DNA from: Uranotaenia lowii
Taxonomy: Eukaryota > Arthropoda > Insecta > Diptera > Culicidae
Direction: 5' to 3'
DNA: 64,000 bases
Assembly (NCBI RefSeq): GCF_029784155.1
Contig: NC_073691.1
Coordinates: 63,494,839 to 63,558,838, forward strand
The first letter of the stretch is position 1, and every line of letters starts with the position of its first letter. This document shows positions 23,599-33,977 of this stretch, piece by piece. Made by a program: the position numbers and the translations under genes. The notes beneath the pieces were generated by a model. It was given only the letters and a program-made list of their open reading frames with translations. It did no database searches and was not told where the DNA came from.

Positions 23599-24457
23599 CT
23601 AATTATAGAGAGAACGAATCTCTGCGATGGAAGACTGCATCGATTTGCCTCTGAAGTTGGAGATGATTTTGTTGGCCATCTCTTCGATCGATTCAATGCC
23701 CGCAATCCGATGAAGATCTTCGGTGCTGTGCCAAGGTGGAAGCCGCAAAATCATTTTCAGAACCTTGTTCTGAATCCTTTGGATGGCTTTTTTCCTCGTC
23801 GCGCAGCAGCTAGACCAAATCGGAACTGCATACATTATCGCTGGTCGGAATACTTGCTTATAAATAAGCATCTTATTCTTCAGGCACAGTCGGGATTTCC
23901 TGTTGATGAGAGAATAAAGAGATTTAGTGTATTTATTACATTTAGATTGAATATCTTCAATGTGATTTTTAAAAGTAAGATTCCGATCAAGTGTGAGTCC
24001 CAAGTACTTCACGTGATCAGACCATTCTAATGAAACCCCATTAAAAGTTATGGAATGATTTTCATTAGGTTTTAAAAATTGAGCTCTTGGCTTATGGGGA
24101 AATAAAATAAGTTGAGTTTTGGAAGCGTTAGGAGAAATTTTTCACATTTTCAAGTAATTCAAAAAGGAATTTAAATTTTGTTGCAATCTACTGCGTACCA
24201 CCCGTAAATTTCGACCTTTGGCTGAAAGCAAAGTATCATCAGCAAATAATCTTCTACCTTTTCCTTCTGGTACATCAGGAAGATCAGAAGTAAAAATATT
24301 GTATAAGATTGGCCCAAGTATACTGCCCTGAGGGACCCCAGCTCTAATGGGTGTCCTTTCAGAGCATGAATTTTGATAGCTTACTTGTAAGGTTCGGCTA
24401 GTCAAATAATTTTGAATAATTTTAGTGAGATATACAGGAAAATCAAATCGAGCTAAC
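23599..24457 (-). pseudogene. Jockey-type reverse transcriptase, C-terminal part
   Basis: On the minus strand the RT begins beyond the MITE at 25311 with GVAFLDIEKAFDSVWHKGL. It continues below 24458 with YLTSRTLQVSYQN, IRAGVPQGSILGPILYNIFT and the catalytic RRLFADDTLL, where 24142-24405 is open. After a frame break it reads MKYLGLTLDRNLTFKNHI, RPAIMYAVPIWSSCC and RIQNKVLKMILRLPPW to a stop near 23599. The order and motifs are those of Jockey-clade elements such as Juan. Truncation and a frameshift near 24140 make it inactive. Confidence 0.8.
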
Positions 24458-24460
24458 TTA

Positions 24461-25221
24461 GGGGCTGTCCATTAATGATGTCACGCAAAATTTGGAACAA
24501 AATTACCCCCCCTCCCCCCTCTGTCACATATTGTCACAAATTCCGTAACCCCCCTTTTGTATTATGTCACGTTTTCCTAACCCCCCCCCCCCCTGGATTA
24601 AAATTTTCAACCCATTAGAAATTTGATTAAAAATGTAGCTTTTTTTGAATTCATCGGTTTTATTTAAAGAATTGAAAAAAAAGGTTACCCACTTTTAACA
24701 AGCCTTTAATCATTGCTTAAAACACATTTCAATCATGAGTCCAAGGATTATGTTGATGATTTTCCATATCAATAGCCGGGAAAGTCGAGGCAGTAGCTGC
24801 AGTATCAGCGACGATGTTGAAACCATCCAAATCTAGTTCCTCTTCTTCAACCCATTCGCAATCCAAATCTTCTCCACAGGTTAGAATAGCCAAGCAATCC
24901 TGTTCACGTTTTGCCACAATTTTAGTGGAACAGACTTTCCTGAGTGTTGCAGTGAAAGTGTTCTTGTGAACTTTCTTATGCTCGTAAAATTTACCAAAAG
25001 TGATTACGTGAGTATTATTATTCATTAAATGAATGGTGCAAGTATAGTTTTATTGAGTTTAGGATAAAATTATCTGTTATTGTTTTGCTGATTTTTTGTA
25101 ATGATAAGTGATGTCACGCTCAAGCAGACCCCCCCCCCCCCTCCCCCCTTGTCACAAATTGTCACAAAAATCGAAACCCCCCCTCCCCCCCTAACACGTG
25201 ACATCATTTATGGACGGCCCC
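24461..25221. mobile_element. Harbinger-type MITE (761 bp, TTA duplication)
   Basis: TTA at 24458-24460 and 25222-25224 flanks near-perfect inverted termini of about 25 bp (left GGGGCTGTCCATTAATGATG). C-rich runs (about 24506-24595 and 25130-25190) lie inside each end. Excision restores the Jockey RT frame. The centre has a 98-codon minus-strand frame, annotated separately. Confidence 0.8.
24729..25025 (-). CDS. 98-codon open frame inside a MITE, function unknown
   Basis: This uninterrupted frame lies between the C-rich arms of the MITE. The product begins MNNNTHVITFGKFYEHKKVH, has an acidic stretch DCEWVEEEELDLDGF, and ends HNPWTHD. It has no transposase motif, signal peptide or membrane segment that I can see. 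Its base composition is more balanced than the flanking C-rich arms. It may be a captured gene fragment, a remnant of an autonomous partner, or chance. Confidence 0.25.
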   Translation of the reverse strand: MNNNTHVITFGKFYEHKKVHKNTFTATLRKVCSTKIVAKREQDCLAILTCGEDLDCEWVEEEELDLDGFNIVADTAATASTFPAIDMENHQHNPWTHD

Positions 25222-25324
25222 TTAGCTACTAAACCTTTGTGCCAAACACTGTCAAAAGCTTTTTCAATATCTAGAAAAGCAACACCAGTTGAATAACCTT
25301 CAGATTTGTTAAGCTAAACAGCTT

Positions 25325-25662
25325 AAAATGCCCAGAAATACCGTATGGCGTGTTATCAAGCAGTACAAGGAAACATTGACGACGGCTCGGAAGCCGCATT
25401 CGAAGCGTCGGAGTGGAACTGTCGACCGGAAACTGCGTGGGAAAGTCATCAAGGCCGTCAAGAGGAATCCCAATCTCTCAGACCGCGATTTGGCCAATAA
25501 GTTCCAGGCCGCTCATAGTACGGTGCGACGAATTCGTCTCCGGGAAGGAATAAGGTCATTCCGAGCCAGCAAACAGCCAAATCGGACGCTGAAGCAGAAC
25601 AATGTGGCCAGAATCCGTGCTCGAAAGCTGTACGACCAAGTGCTGACCAAGTTCGACGGATG
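25325..25662 (+). pseudogene. DD37E family A transposase, central fragment
   Basis: This is the part of the transposase after the LINE insertion. It reads MPRNTVWRVIKQYKETL (end of the first helix-turn-helix), KPHSKRRSGTVDRKLRGKV, SDRDLANKFQAAHSTVRRI and ends at TKFDGC, just before the first catalytic Asp. The N-terminal part (MEAERRDQIVHSFLENPLL onward) is at 23265-23348. All of the catalytic domain is missing. It retains the Lys codon that is a stop in the copy at 49-50 kb. Confidence 0.85.
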
Positions 25663-25664
25663 TA

Positions 25665-26041
25665 AAGTCTGCTTCATTTAATATTGGAACACAAACAATT
25701 GCGTGTAGTTCAGTCATTTATTAACGAATTCATAATTTGTTTTTCATACAAATGTAGCATTTTCTTTGCGCTTTCATAAAAAAAATTAAAAAAATTATTC
25801 ATTGCTGTTTCGAAGAAATTCTCGTACTCGTACTCGTAAGAAAACTGTGCACAATTTGATCTCTCCGTTCGGCTTCCATGGCGGTTGTTTACAAAATGCT
25901 ATCGTTTGGTGTTATGACATAAATACATGGTGAAAGGTAATGAATTTCCCGACACGTGGGTGAAAAAAGTTTACAAATCCGTCCACTAGGAGCGCCACAA
26001 TGAGCAAAAGAATTTGTTCCAATATTAAATGAAGCAGACTT
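25665..26041 (-). mobile_element. Internally deleted DD37E family A derivative (377 bp)
   Basis: TA at 25663-25664 and 26042-26043 flanks inverted family A termini. Reading on the minus strand it has the 5' leader and the first codons of transposase (about 25878 down to 25835), then jumps to the last codons and the 3' end. About 900 bp of coding sequence is missing, so it can move only with a partner. It opposes the host copy in which it sits. Confidence 0.85.
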
Positions 26042-26105
26042 TATTAAAAACTTGTAAACATAAGAAATCCGCTGTTCGTTTGACAAGTGTGGAAATGGCT
26101 GATTA

Positions 26106-27390
26106 AAGGGTGATACGGTCAAAATTCGGTCAAGGGAAAACGAGAAATTTACAGGTGAAATCGTTTATTTAAAAAATCAAATTAAATTTCTATTTCAAGT
26201 TTAATAAGTATTAAATTCAGGAAAAATATTCAGTAAGGCTTCCGCTTTTCGAAATCCGAATTGCCGGACCTTGCGCTTAACCCCTGCCACCTGATTTTGT
26301 ACAGCCACCTTGTCCACCTTCTTCGCCGCAGTAAGCTAGTTTGCCTTGAACTCTTGCTCGTCCTTAGTAGTTTTTTTGGTCTTCTTTAGGTTCCGCTTGA
26401 CAATAGCCCAGTATTTCTCAATTGGGCGGAGCTCTGGCGTGTTGGGAGGGTTCTTGTCCTTGGGAACCACCTCCATGGCCTTTTTACCATAATGGCAAGA
26501 TGCCAAATCCGGCCAAAACAGTACGGAACAACCGTGTTTCTTCAGGAAAGGCAGCAGACGTTTATTCAAACACTCAATCACGTAAATTTTTTGGTTGACA
26601 GTCCCGGAAGCTATGAAAATGCTGCTTTTCAAGCCACAGGTACAGATGGCTCGATGTACGGTTGTAGACGATACATCCAACTTATTTGCGGCATCTCGGA
26701 GCAGCGTTGCCAGATTGAAAACCGCTCAAGTCCGTAGATTTTATGAAAATCGAAAAATGTACTGATTTCGGCAAAATAAAGCTTGATGACCTTTTTTTTT
26801 TTTTTGGTCGTCAGGTAGAATTTTCAGTTATCCGCAGAATCCCTTGAATTTTCTCGATAATCCGTAGAAAATCCGTAAGAAATGCTAAAAATCCGTAGAT
26901 TTCGAGCATCGATCCGTAGCTCCGCAGAAATGCTGAAAATCCGTAGAACTACGGAGAAATCCGTAGATCTGGCAAGGCTGTCTCGGAGAGAGAGGTTAGG
27001 GTTTCGCTTGAAACTACCGGCAACTCTCTTTGTCGTCTCAGCGCTTCCTGTTTTTCGATTTCCCCCCGATCCAGACTTCCTGGCTGTCGACAAACGTTCC
27101 CCAAACACTTTTATTACATTTGTAACAGTTAATTAGGCAAATTTTAACGATTTAGCCAGCTTTGCGTGCGAGTAGCTCGGATTTTCGCGATGCGCGAGCA
27201 AGATTTTGATACGCTGCTCTTCTTACTTGGACGGCATTTTGACAACTAAAGAGTGAATTCCAAAATCAAAATAGGAGCAACATTCTACACACACACACCT
27301 TCAAAATGAGGGGTGTTCAGGTTCATTAAATGCAAAATTGAAAGAAATACGTTAAGTTGATATTGACCAAATTTTGACCGTATCACCCTT
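26106..27390 (-). mobile_element. DD37E family B transposon, defective copy
   Basis: TA at 26104-26105 and 27391-27392 flanks inverted termini AAGGGTGATACGGTCAAAAT. On the minus strand the start codon at 27237 is followed after three codons by a TAA. STTVHRA is joined directly to CTCGLKSSIF, so about 330 bp encoding the first catalytic Asp is deleted. The WPDLASCHYGKKAM block (second Asp) and LRPIEKYW block (Glu) remain. An hAT-like MITE sits at 26702-26980. Confidence 0.9.
26702..26980. mobile_element. hAT-like MITE (279 bp, 8-bp duplication)
   Basis: TCTCGGAG at 26694-26701 and 26981-26988 flanks 14-bp inverted termini CAGCGTTGCCAGAT and ATCTGGCAAGGCTG (one mismatch). The body contains many (a)atccgtaga motifs in both orientations. 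An 8-bp duplication fits hAT or P superfamilies, and CAG-starting ends favour hAT. Confidence 0.85.
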
Positions 27391-27423
27391 TAAGTGCCGA
27401 TCAGTTGAATTAAATTTGACTTA

Positions 27424-27548
27424 TTCCGTAATTGTTTTTATCTGGTGGCGCACTAGTTGTGCACTAACTGCTGCCATCTTCATATAAAAAACGCTTTGAC
27501 AGCACTTAGTGCACAACTAGTACACCAGGGTAAAAACAAATACGGCAT
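27424..27548. repeat. Compact inverted repeat (hairpin)
   Basis: Arms of about 48 nt around gcactagttgtgcactaa (left) and ttagtgcacaactagtac (right) can pair with few mismatches across a loop of about 25 nt. Outside the arms, ccgtaattgtttttat pairs with taaaaacaaatacgg. No convincing target duplication was seen, so it may be a foldback MITE or a hairpin RNA source. Confidence 0.75.
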
Positions 27549-27793
27549 TAGTTTCATTGAACATGCATCTGATTTCACTGATGCTTGAGAGTTACCGAAT
27601 ATCCGTATTTGTTTGTTTTTAGTTTTATTTCGCAATTTTTCACCTCATCTGTTCAACTGAGTGCTTTTGCTTGACTGTATTTTCATGATCTCGTTAATGT
27701 TTTCTTCCATATCTATAATTCTCTAGTATTTTTGGATATGTAATATATGGATGTATAATATAAGGATTATGGATTTATATTTTTTTTAGAAAC

Positions 27794-28105
27794 TGTTTAG
27801 ATATAAGAAAAGTGCTCGAAAATTATTTGTAACGCTTGTGTTTGATCCTTCGTTTTTAGTACTAAGCAATCGTTAATGTCATGTTTTGCCTGTAAAGTTA
27901 CTTTCTTGAGAGCTTTTTAACTTTCCTCAATATAGTCTCTTCGCAAATTCCAACCGAGCAAGTTACTTCTCTCCTGTTTTAATAAAGTGGTTCAATCAAT
28001 AAAAGTGTCCTCAGTTTTCATCAAATTGTGACCGTTTATGTAAAAATTGACTTTGTGAAATCGAAGAATTGAGAAATTTCGGCTAGCCACCAACCTGACC
28101 TTACA
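27794..28105 (+). repeat. BEL/Pao 5' LTR
   Basis: 312 bp, starting TGTTTAGATATAAG and ending GACCTTACA. AATAAA-type signals lie at about 27981 and 27999. By eye I find no difference from the 3' LTR. Confidence 0.95.
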
Positions 28106-28609
28106 TTTTTTGGTGCCGTGACCAGGATTGGTGGCGCCATTTCTCCAAGCGAAGCTTTCTCATCATCTTCGCGCCATTTCGTGTCGCTGTACAAATAAAA
28201 GAAGCTGCGAACAAAAGTGTTCGATTGAATTGATCAAGGCCTATTCAATTTGTGACGCGGTTAGTACCTGTCCAATAATTTGGCGCAATTCATCGGGTAC
28301 CCTTAAGAGATTATCTTTTTTACATCCACACCGAGGAATCCACCTAGACGACCACACGATCCACAAAACTCACTCCCATCCGTAGGACCTATATGTAGCT
28401 GCTGTTTCCGAATTGTATTTACAAGGCCTAATCAAGCCTTGGTACAGGCCTATCAGCATCACCACCTTACCAAACAAATCTACAAGGCATTTTCAAGCCT
28501 TGGTACAGGTTAGTACCAGTCCAATCGTTTATCGAGTCAAAATCAGGCCTACCTGGTCTTCCTTTCGCAGAATCGTCCTTCATTATCCTCGCACCACCGT
28601 ACATCAGCA

Positions 28610-29176
28610 ATGGACGACGCTAAGAAGATTGATTTGCTGCTCATACGGCGTGATACCTTGCTGGCTCAGCTAGATCGGGCCGAAAAGTTCGTCGAAAACT
28701 ATATCATCGAACGGGATTCGCTCGAGGTACCCATTAGGTTGCAAAACATCGACGTCCTATGGAATAACTTGGAAGCAGTTCAAATCGAGCTGGAGGCGCT
28801 ACAGACAACTGGTGAAGGTAAAGTGGAAAATTTAAATTGCCGTGAATCATTTGAGCCTAGGTTGTTCCGAATTAAAGGTAATTTAACGTCAATGTTGCCT
28901 CCTCCCATTTCTATGAGCCGCAGCCCTGATCACTCGATCAATTGTCCACCATCCACTTTGCAAGGCCTCCGTTTGCCTACGATCTCCTTGCCAGAATTTA
29001 ACGGTGATTATAATCAATGGCTGAGTTTCCATGACACTTTCTTCGCTCTGATACACAACAATCGTGATCTTCCTTCAGTTCAGAAATTCCACTACCTGCG
29101 GGCATCACTGAAAGAAGAAGCCTACCAACTAATTGAGTCAATCCACATCAGCTCTGATAACTATGAAATTGCCTGA
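28610..29176 (+). pseudogene. BEL/Pao Gag, N-terminal part (ends at an in-frame TGA)
   Basis: This is the start of the BEL/Pao polyprotein. The ATG at 28610 follows a leader of about 500 nt. The product has a heptad-like N-terminal helix region (residues 1-75) and the DUF1759-type Gag segment LPTISLPEFNGDYNQWLSF around residue 125. The frame ends at TGA 29174-29176, but coding sequence of the same frame continues directly after it. The stop is therefore a point mutation (or, less likely, a leaky stop). Without readthrough no Pol can be made. Confidence 0.85.
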
Positions 29177-30811
29177 CAATCACTGATAAGTAGGTACTCT
29201 AACGAATATCTTCTGAAGAAACGTCATCTTCAGGCTCTTCTCGACATCCCTAGGATGGGAAAGGAAACGGCAGCTTCACTTCATACTACCGTTGATGAAT
29301 TTGAAAGACATATCAAAATACTAGCACAAATGAAAGAGCCCGTTGATTCCTGGAGTACCATACTAGAACATCTTTTGTGTACGCGATTACACGACGAAAC
29401 TTTGAAGCTGTGGGAGGATCATGCTGCTAATGTTGCCGATCAAAGTTTCAACTGCCTTCTAGGATTTCTTCATAAAAGAGTGCGCGTATTGGAATCGATT
29501 TCAGTTAATCATAACACACATCCCCAACCTACTGCTGCCAACCCAACCGATAATAGTCATCGAAGAGCTCAACCATTTAGATTTTCGACTCATTCCACGA
29601 CTGCTGAAGCCCGTTATTCGAAATGCTATGCTTGTGAGGGAACTCATCCGCTAATCCATTGTCCCACGTTCGAGGCCCTTGGTCTGCAAGAAAGAATCCA
29701 AATTGTCAGTTCCAAGGGATTATGCTTTAATTGTTTTCGTCACGACCATCTGGCGAGAAATTGTAGCTCCGCCTATCGCTGTAGATTGTGCCAAAGACTC
29801 CACCATACCATGCTCCATCCCGAAACGAACCCAAGTGTACAGGTATCCCAACGTCAACCACATTCGAACCGCCCTAATGCATCAGTGCACTTTACCCAAG
29901 CGGAAGCAACCGGTCCATTATTTGAACAGGAATCTCTACACACGATGATGAATATTTCCAATTCTCCTCCTAGAAAATTGATGAGTAGTAATGTCAACAC
30001 AGAAGCATGCTGCATGCTTATGCCAACCGTTATTCTTAAAATCGTTGATGCTTTTGGAAAGGAACACTTCGCACGTGCTCTGTTAGATTCTGCTTCACAG
30101 CCAAATTTGATTTCTGACCAACTAGCCCAGCTATTGCGGCTGCCTCGAATCAGAACTGACGTCATTATTCATGGCATCGGCCCAAAAGCCCAGAGAACTA
30201 CCGAATCTGTATCAACGGAGATTCGTTCTAGGAACAACTCCTTCATCAGAACTGTTAATTTTCTCGTACTCAAAAAACTTACCGTACAATTACCTGCCCA
30301 CACCATTAATACTGAAGGCTGGAAGATTCCTAGAAATATAACATTCGCAGATCCAACTTTTGACCTCGCCGGCAAAATCGACATGATTATTGGTCTGGAA
30401 CATTTCTTCCATTGCTTCAACTCCGCCCAACGTATTTCCTTATCTGAAAATTTGCCGCAGCTTGTTGATAGCGTTTTTGGTTGGCTTGTTACTGGAGGAA
30501 AACACACAGATGAAACGAATTCTACTTCTTGTACGGTAGTTGCTATTTCTTTAGTTAGCCTACAAGACAAATTAGAAAAGTTTTGGAAATTAGAAGAGCT
30601 GCCGGAAAGAATGGATTGGTCATTCGATGAACGCCAGTGCGAAGCTCACTTCAAAAGCACAGTGAATAGAACAAAGACCGGAAGATATGTCGTACGTTAT
30701 CCGAAGAAAAGCTCGTTCGACGATCTGATGGGCGAAACCAAAACCGCTGCTCTGCGAAGATTTCAACTATTGGAGCAAAAACTAGAAAAAAAACCCAAAA
30801 CTAAGAAATGA
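29177..30811 (+). pseudogene. BEL/Pao Gag zinc knuckles and protease, middle part
   Basis: This continues the frame of 28610-29176; the first ATG is at 29255. Counting from that Met, an N-terminal Gag segment is followed by Cys/His knuckles. C157-C160-H165-C170 is a canonical CX2CX4HX4C, preceded by a variant at C124-C127-H131-C136 and followed by a third cluster at C176-H188. The retropepsin-like protease (DUF1758) has its catalytic D278-S279-A280 within ALLDSASQPNLISDQL. The start of the Pao RT (HFKSTVNRTKTGRYVVRYP) is near residue 465. The frame ends at TGA 30811 because of a one-base change in an A8 run near 30788; Pol continues in another frame. Confidence 0.88.
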
Positions 30812-33800
30812 ATATCATGCGTTTATGGAAGAGTATCTGCGTCTTGGACACATGAAAGAGGTTAACGAAACACGTTCTCCAGGTCGAGTTTGTTATTTGC
30901 CGCACCACCCGGTTCTGAAAGAGTCAAGTACTACCACAAAAACGCGTGTTGTTTTCGACGGTTCGACAAAGTCGTCATCTGGTCATTCGCTAAATGATGG
31001 CCTTCTCGTTGGCCCTACTATACAGCAGGATTTGATCACTCAAGTAATCCGATTTCGCACTTTTCCTATAGCCTTGATCGCAGACATTGCCAAAATGTAC
31101 AGGCAGATTCTTGTGCATCCAGACGACACTCGCATACAAAGAATTCTTTGGCGCTTCAGCCACACTGATCCTATACGAACATACGAATTGCAGACTGTAA
31201 CTTATGGGTTAGCGCCTTCAGCTTTTCTCGCAACACGTACCTTGCAGCAGCTGGCAGAAGATGAAGGCCATACTTATCCCCGCGGGAAGAATGCACTGCT
31301 AAAATGGTTTTATGTCGATGATTGTATCGGAGGTGCTGAGTCCATCGAAGATGCTATTGAGCTTCGTGACGAGCTAGACAAGTTGCTGAGCCAGGGAGGA
31401 TTTCCTTTACGCAAATACACATCAAACAAAATGGAAGCCCTCAAAGATTTGAAATCCGATCAAATAGGGACCCAGTCCAACTTCGAATTCAGTCCTGAAG
31501 AAACCATCAAAACGCTTGGGATTACCTGGGAGCCGGAACCGGACACCTTTCGTTTCGATTACAACACAACTTCTCCAGAGAAAATTACGAAACGTGCCAT
31601 ATTATCAACCATAGCTCAGTTGTTTGATCCTCTCGGGTTAATATCTCCAGTTGTCGTACGAGCAAAAATTTTAATGCAAGATTTATGGTTGGAGTCAAGT
31701 GGCTGGGATGACAAGGTTCCTCCTAGCATAGAAAAACGGTGGGAAAATTTTAAGATTCAACTTCCTCAACTCTCCAAATATCGAATACCGAGGTATGCCC
31801 TCCTTCCGCATGCCACCGTTGAACTACACACCTTTGTTGATGCCTCCGAAGCCGCATACGGAGCATGCACGTATGCTAGGTCCACTGATGCAGCTGGGAA
31901 TGTCAGAATTGAGTTGCTGGCAGCGAAAAGCCGAGTTGCTCCATTGAAGAAGGTTTCCCTCCCCAGGCTCGAATTATGCGCGGCTGTCAAAGGCGCAGAG
32001 TTATACTCGCGCATCATGCAATCCTTGGAGTTCAACCCATCTGCTTCATATTTTTGGACAGATTCGACCGTCACCCTGCAATGGCTAAAATCGCCCCCCA
32101 GTACATGGAAGACATTCATCGCAAACCGAGTTTCTGAAATCCAGAACACAACTCACAATGCAAATTGGAATCATGTTGCTGGAAGCCAGAATCCAGCCGA
32201 CTTGGTATCCAGAGGTGTCTCCGTGGATAATTTTATATCTAATCAGCTGTGGAAAAAGGGACCATCGTGGTTGGCAGAACCACGAACAAGCTGGCCAATA
32301 TCAGAAACATGTCCGTCCAATGTGGCCGAATGTGAACGCCGAGACATGATTGTAGCTGTTATCCGCACTGAAGCTCCCGATCCGCTGTTTACAACATATC
32401 CTGTTTTAAAAACGTTAATCAGAACCACCGCTTACTGCATTCGATTTTTCAAAATACTTCAAGCAAATTTTCACAAAAGAGTGGCACCCGATATTAGTAA
32501 GCGACCATCGCTAGAGGAAATGCAGCATGCAAAATTAGCATTGATAAGGTGGGCTCAGAGGGAGGCGTTCGGGAGAGAAATAGGCGATTTAAAAAAAGGC
32601 TCACAATTACCAAAGGCTTCTCAGATCAAGGCTCTTAATCCTTTCATTGATAGCGAGGGGACGATCAGGGTGGGAGGTAGGCTGAGGCATTCGGAACAGT
32701 CTTATGAATTCAAACATCCTATATTGCTTCCAAATTTCCACCCTCTTTCGAAATTGATTGCTCAATTTTACCACTACAAACTGATTCACGGTGGCGGCCA
32801 AGTGATGCTGGCTGTGATACGCGAAAAATATTGGCCCATAAATGGACGTCGGCTGGTGAGAAATATTGTTCGAAATTGCTTCCACTGTTCCCGAGCGAAT
32901 CCCGTTCCAGCACAGCAGCAAACTGGTCAGCTGCCATTCCATCGCACTGCGCCTAGCAGGCCCTTTTCAATTGCGGGAGTTGATTATGCTGGACCTTTAT
33001 ATTTGAAGCCGGTCCACAAACGAGCAGCACCACAGAAGGCCTATGTATGCTTGTTTGTTTGTTTTTCGACGAAAGCTGTTCATATTGAGCTGGTCAGCGA
33101 TCTCACGACACCAGCCTTTTTCTCAGCACTGCGTAGATTTGTAGGGCGCCGTGGACCACCAGCTCATATCTATTCGGACAACGGGAAAAACTTCGTTGGG
33201 GCCAAGAACGAGCTCCATCAAATCCACACTATGTTGCACAGTTCTGCAGAGTCAGGACAGATCGACGAATTCTGCCTCCAGAAGGAAATCGAGTGGCATT
33301 TGAACCCTCCTAGAGCACCGCATTTCGGAGGATTGTGGGAGGCTGCAGTAAAAATTGCGAAAAGGCACCTGTACAGGCAGCTAGGAGCCAGTCGACTTTC
33401 CTTCGAAGATATGTACAGCATCCTGGTAGAAATTGAAGCAGCAATGAACTCCAGACCACTGACACCGTTGACAGAGGATCCGAATGATCTCACAGCGCTC
33501 ACACCGGCACATTTTCTCATCGGCACGACGATGAATTCTGTTCCTGAGGTCGACGTTTCGCAGCTGCCAATTTCAAGGCTGGATCACTACCAACGAATGC
33601 AAAAGTTATATCAATCGTTCTGGTATCGATGGCGTACAGAATACCTACAGGAGCTTCAAAGGGACACTAAAGTTATCCAGCCTAACAACGAAATTAAACC
33701 TGGGAGACTAGTTGTTATTGTTGACGATTTTCTTCCTCCAGTCAAATGGCCTCTCGCACGCATTGTTGACATCAAACCGGGAATTGACAGACTCTCACGA

Positions 33801-33944
33801 GTAGTCACTCTTCGCACCGCCAAGGGGTACATCACTAGGCCGATTACCAAAATCTGCCTGTTGCCGCACACGGAAAACCTGAGGAGAGACAATTCAACAT
33901 CGAACGAATCTGATAATCAACTGATACAGTTCCAGCGTAATTGA
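30812..33944 (+). pseudogene. BEL/Pao Pol: reverse transcriptase, RNase H, integrase
   Basis: This frame is open from the frameshift to TAA at 33944; its first ATG is at 30825. Counting from that Met, RT carries the first Asp in LIADIAKMYRQILVHPDD (D87) and the active site YVDD (residues 163-166). RNase H carries FVDASEAAYGA near residue 337 and FWTDSTVTLQWL near 411. The integrase has an HHCC-type zinc region (HGGGQ to CFHCSRANP), the catalytic Asp in GVDYAGP near 718, the Asp in YSDNGKNFVGAKNE near 784 and the Glu in FGGLWEAAVK near 838. A DUF5641-like C-terminus (KPGRLVVIVDDFLPPVKWPL) closes it. All catalytic residues I looked for are present. Expression from this copy requires suppression of both upstream lesions. 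Confidence 0.92.
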
Positions 33945-33977
33945 ATTTTGAAATTAAGAATTCCAAGGTGGCGGCGA

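Larger units (their letters stand above)
23349..25311 (-). mobile_element. Jockey-type LINE, 5'-truncated, inside the DD37E element
   Basis: It is flanked by perfect 13-bp duplications, AGCTAAACAGCTT, at 23336-23348 and 25312-25324, which rejoin the transposase when one is removed. The plus-strand T run at 23349-23360 is the poly(A) tail, so the element points to lower coordinates. Its 5' end lies within the RT domain. It carries a Harbinger-type MITE at 24461-25221. Confidence 0.85.
23103..26041 (+). mobile_element. DD37E family A transposon, composite copy
   Basis: It is flanked by TA at 23101-23102 and 26042-26043. It starts with the family A terminus AAGTCTGCTTCATTTAATAT. The transposase begins at ATG 23265, is split by a Jockey LINE (23349-25311), resumes at 25325 and stops abruptly at 25662, where an inverted deletion derivative begins. 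The 3' half of the transposase gene is absent. Removing this whole block with one TA rejoins the CR1 frame. Confidence 0.8.
20950..27400 (+). mobile_element. CR1-type LINE fragment, split by nested insertions
   Basis: Plus-strand LINE sequence runs from about 20950 to 23100, resumes at 26044-26103 after a DD37E family A composite, and touches its stop codon at a second DD37E insertion (family B, 26104-27392). The 5' boundary is unclear. The CR1 clade is suggested by the RT motif style (VPQGSHLGP) and the C-terminal RPRALRNQDLRLYVPIRLNNY, which resembles the mosquito Q/T1 group; a Jockey-type alternative is not excluded. Confidence 0.65.

Noticed and set aside
25889..26122. A 77-aa protein on the minus strand
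   Set aside because: It is a translation of the DD37E family A leader and terminal repeat, also seen as the tail of the frame at 22350-23255.
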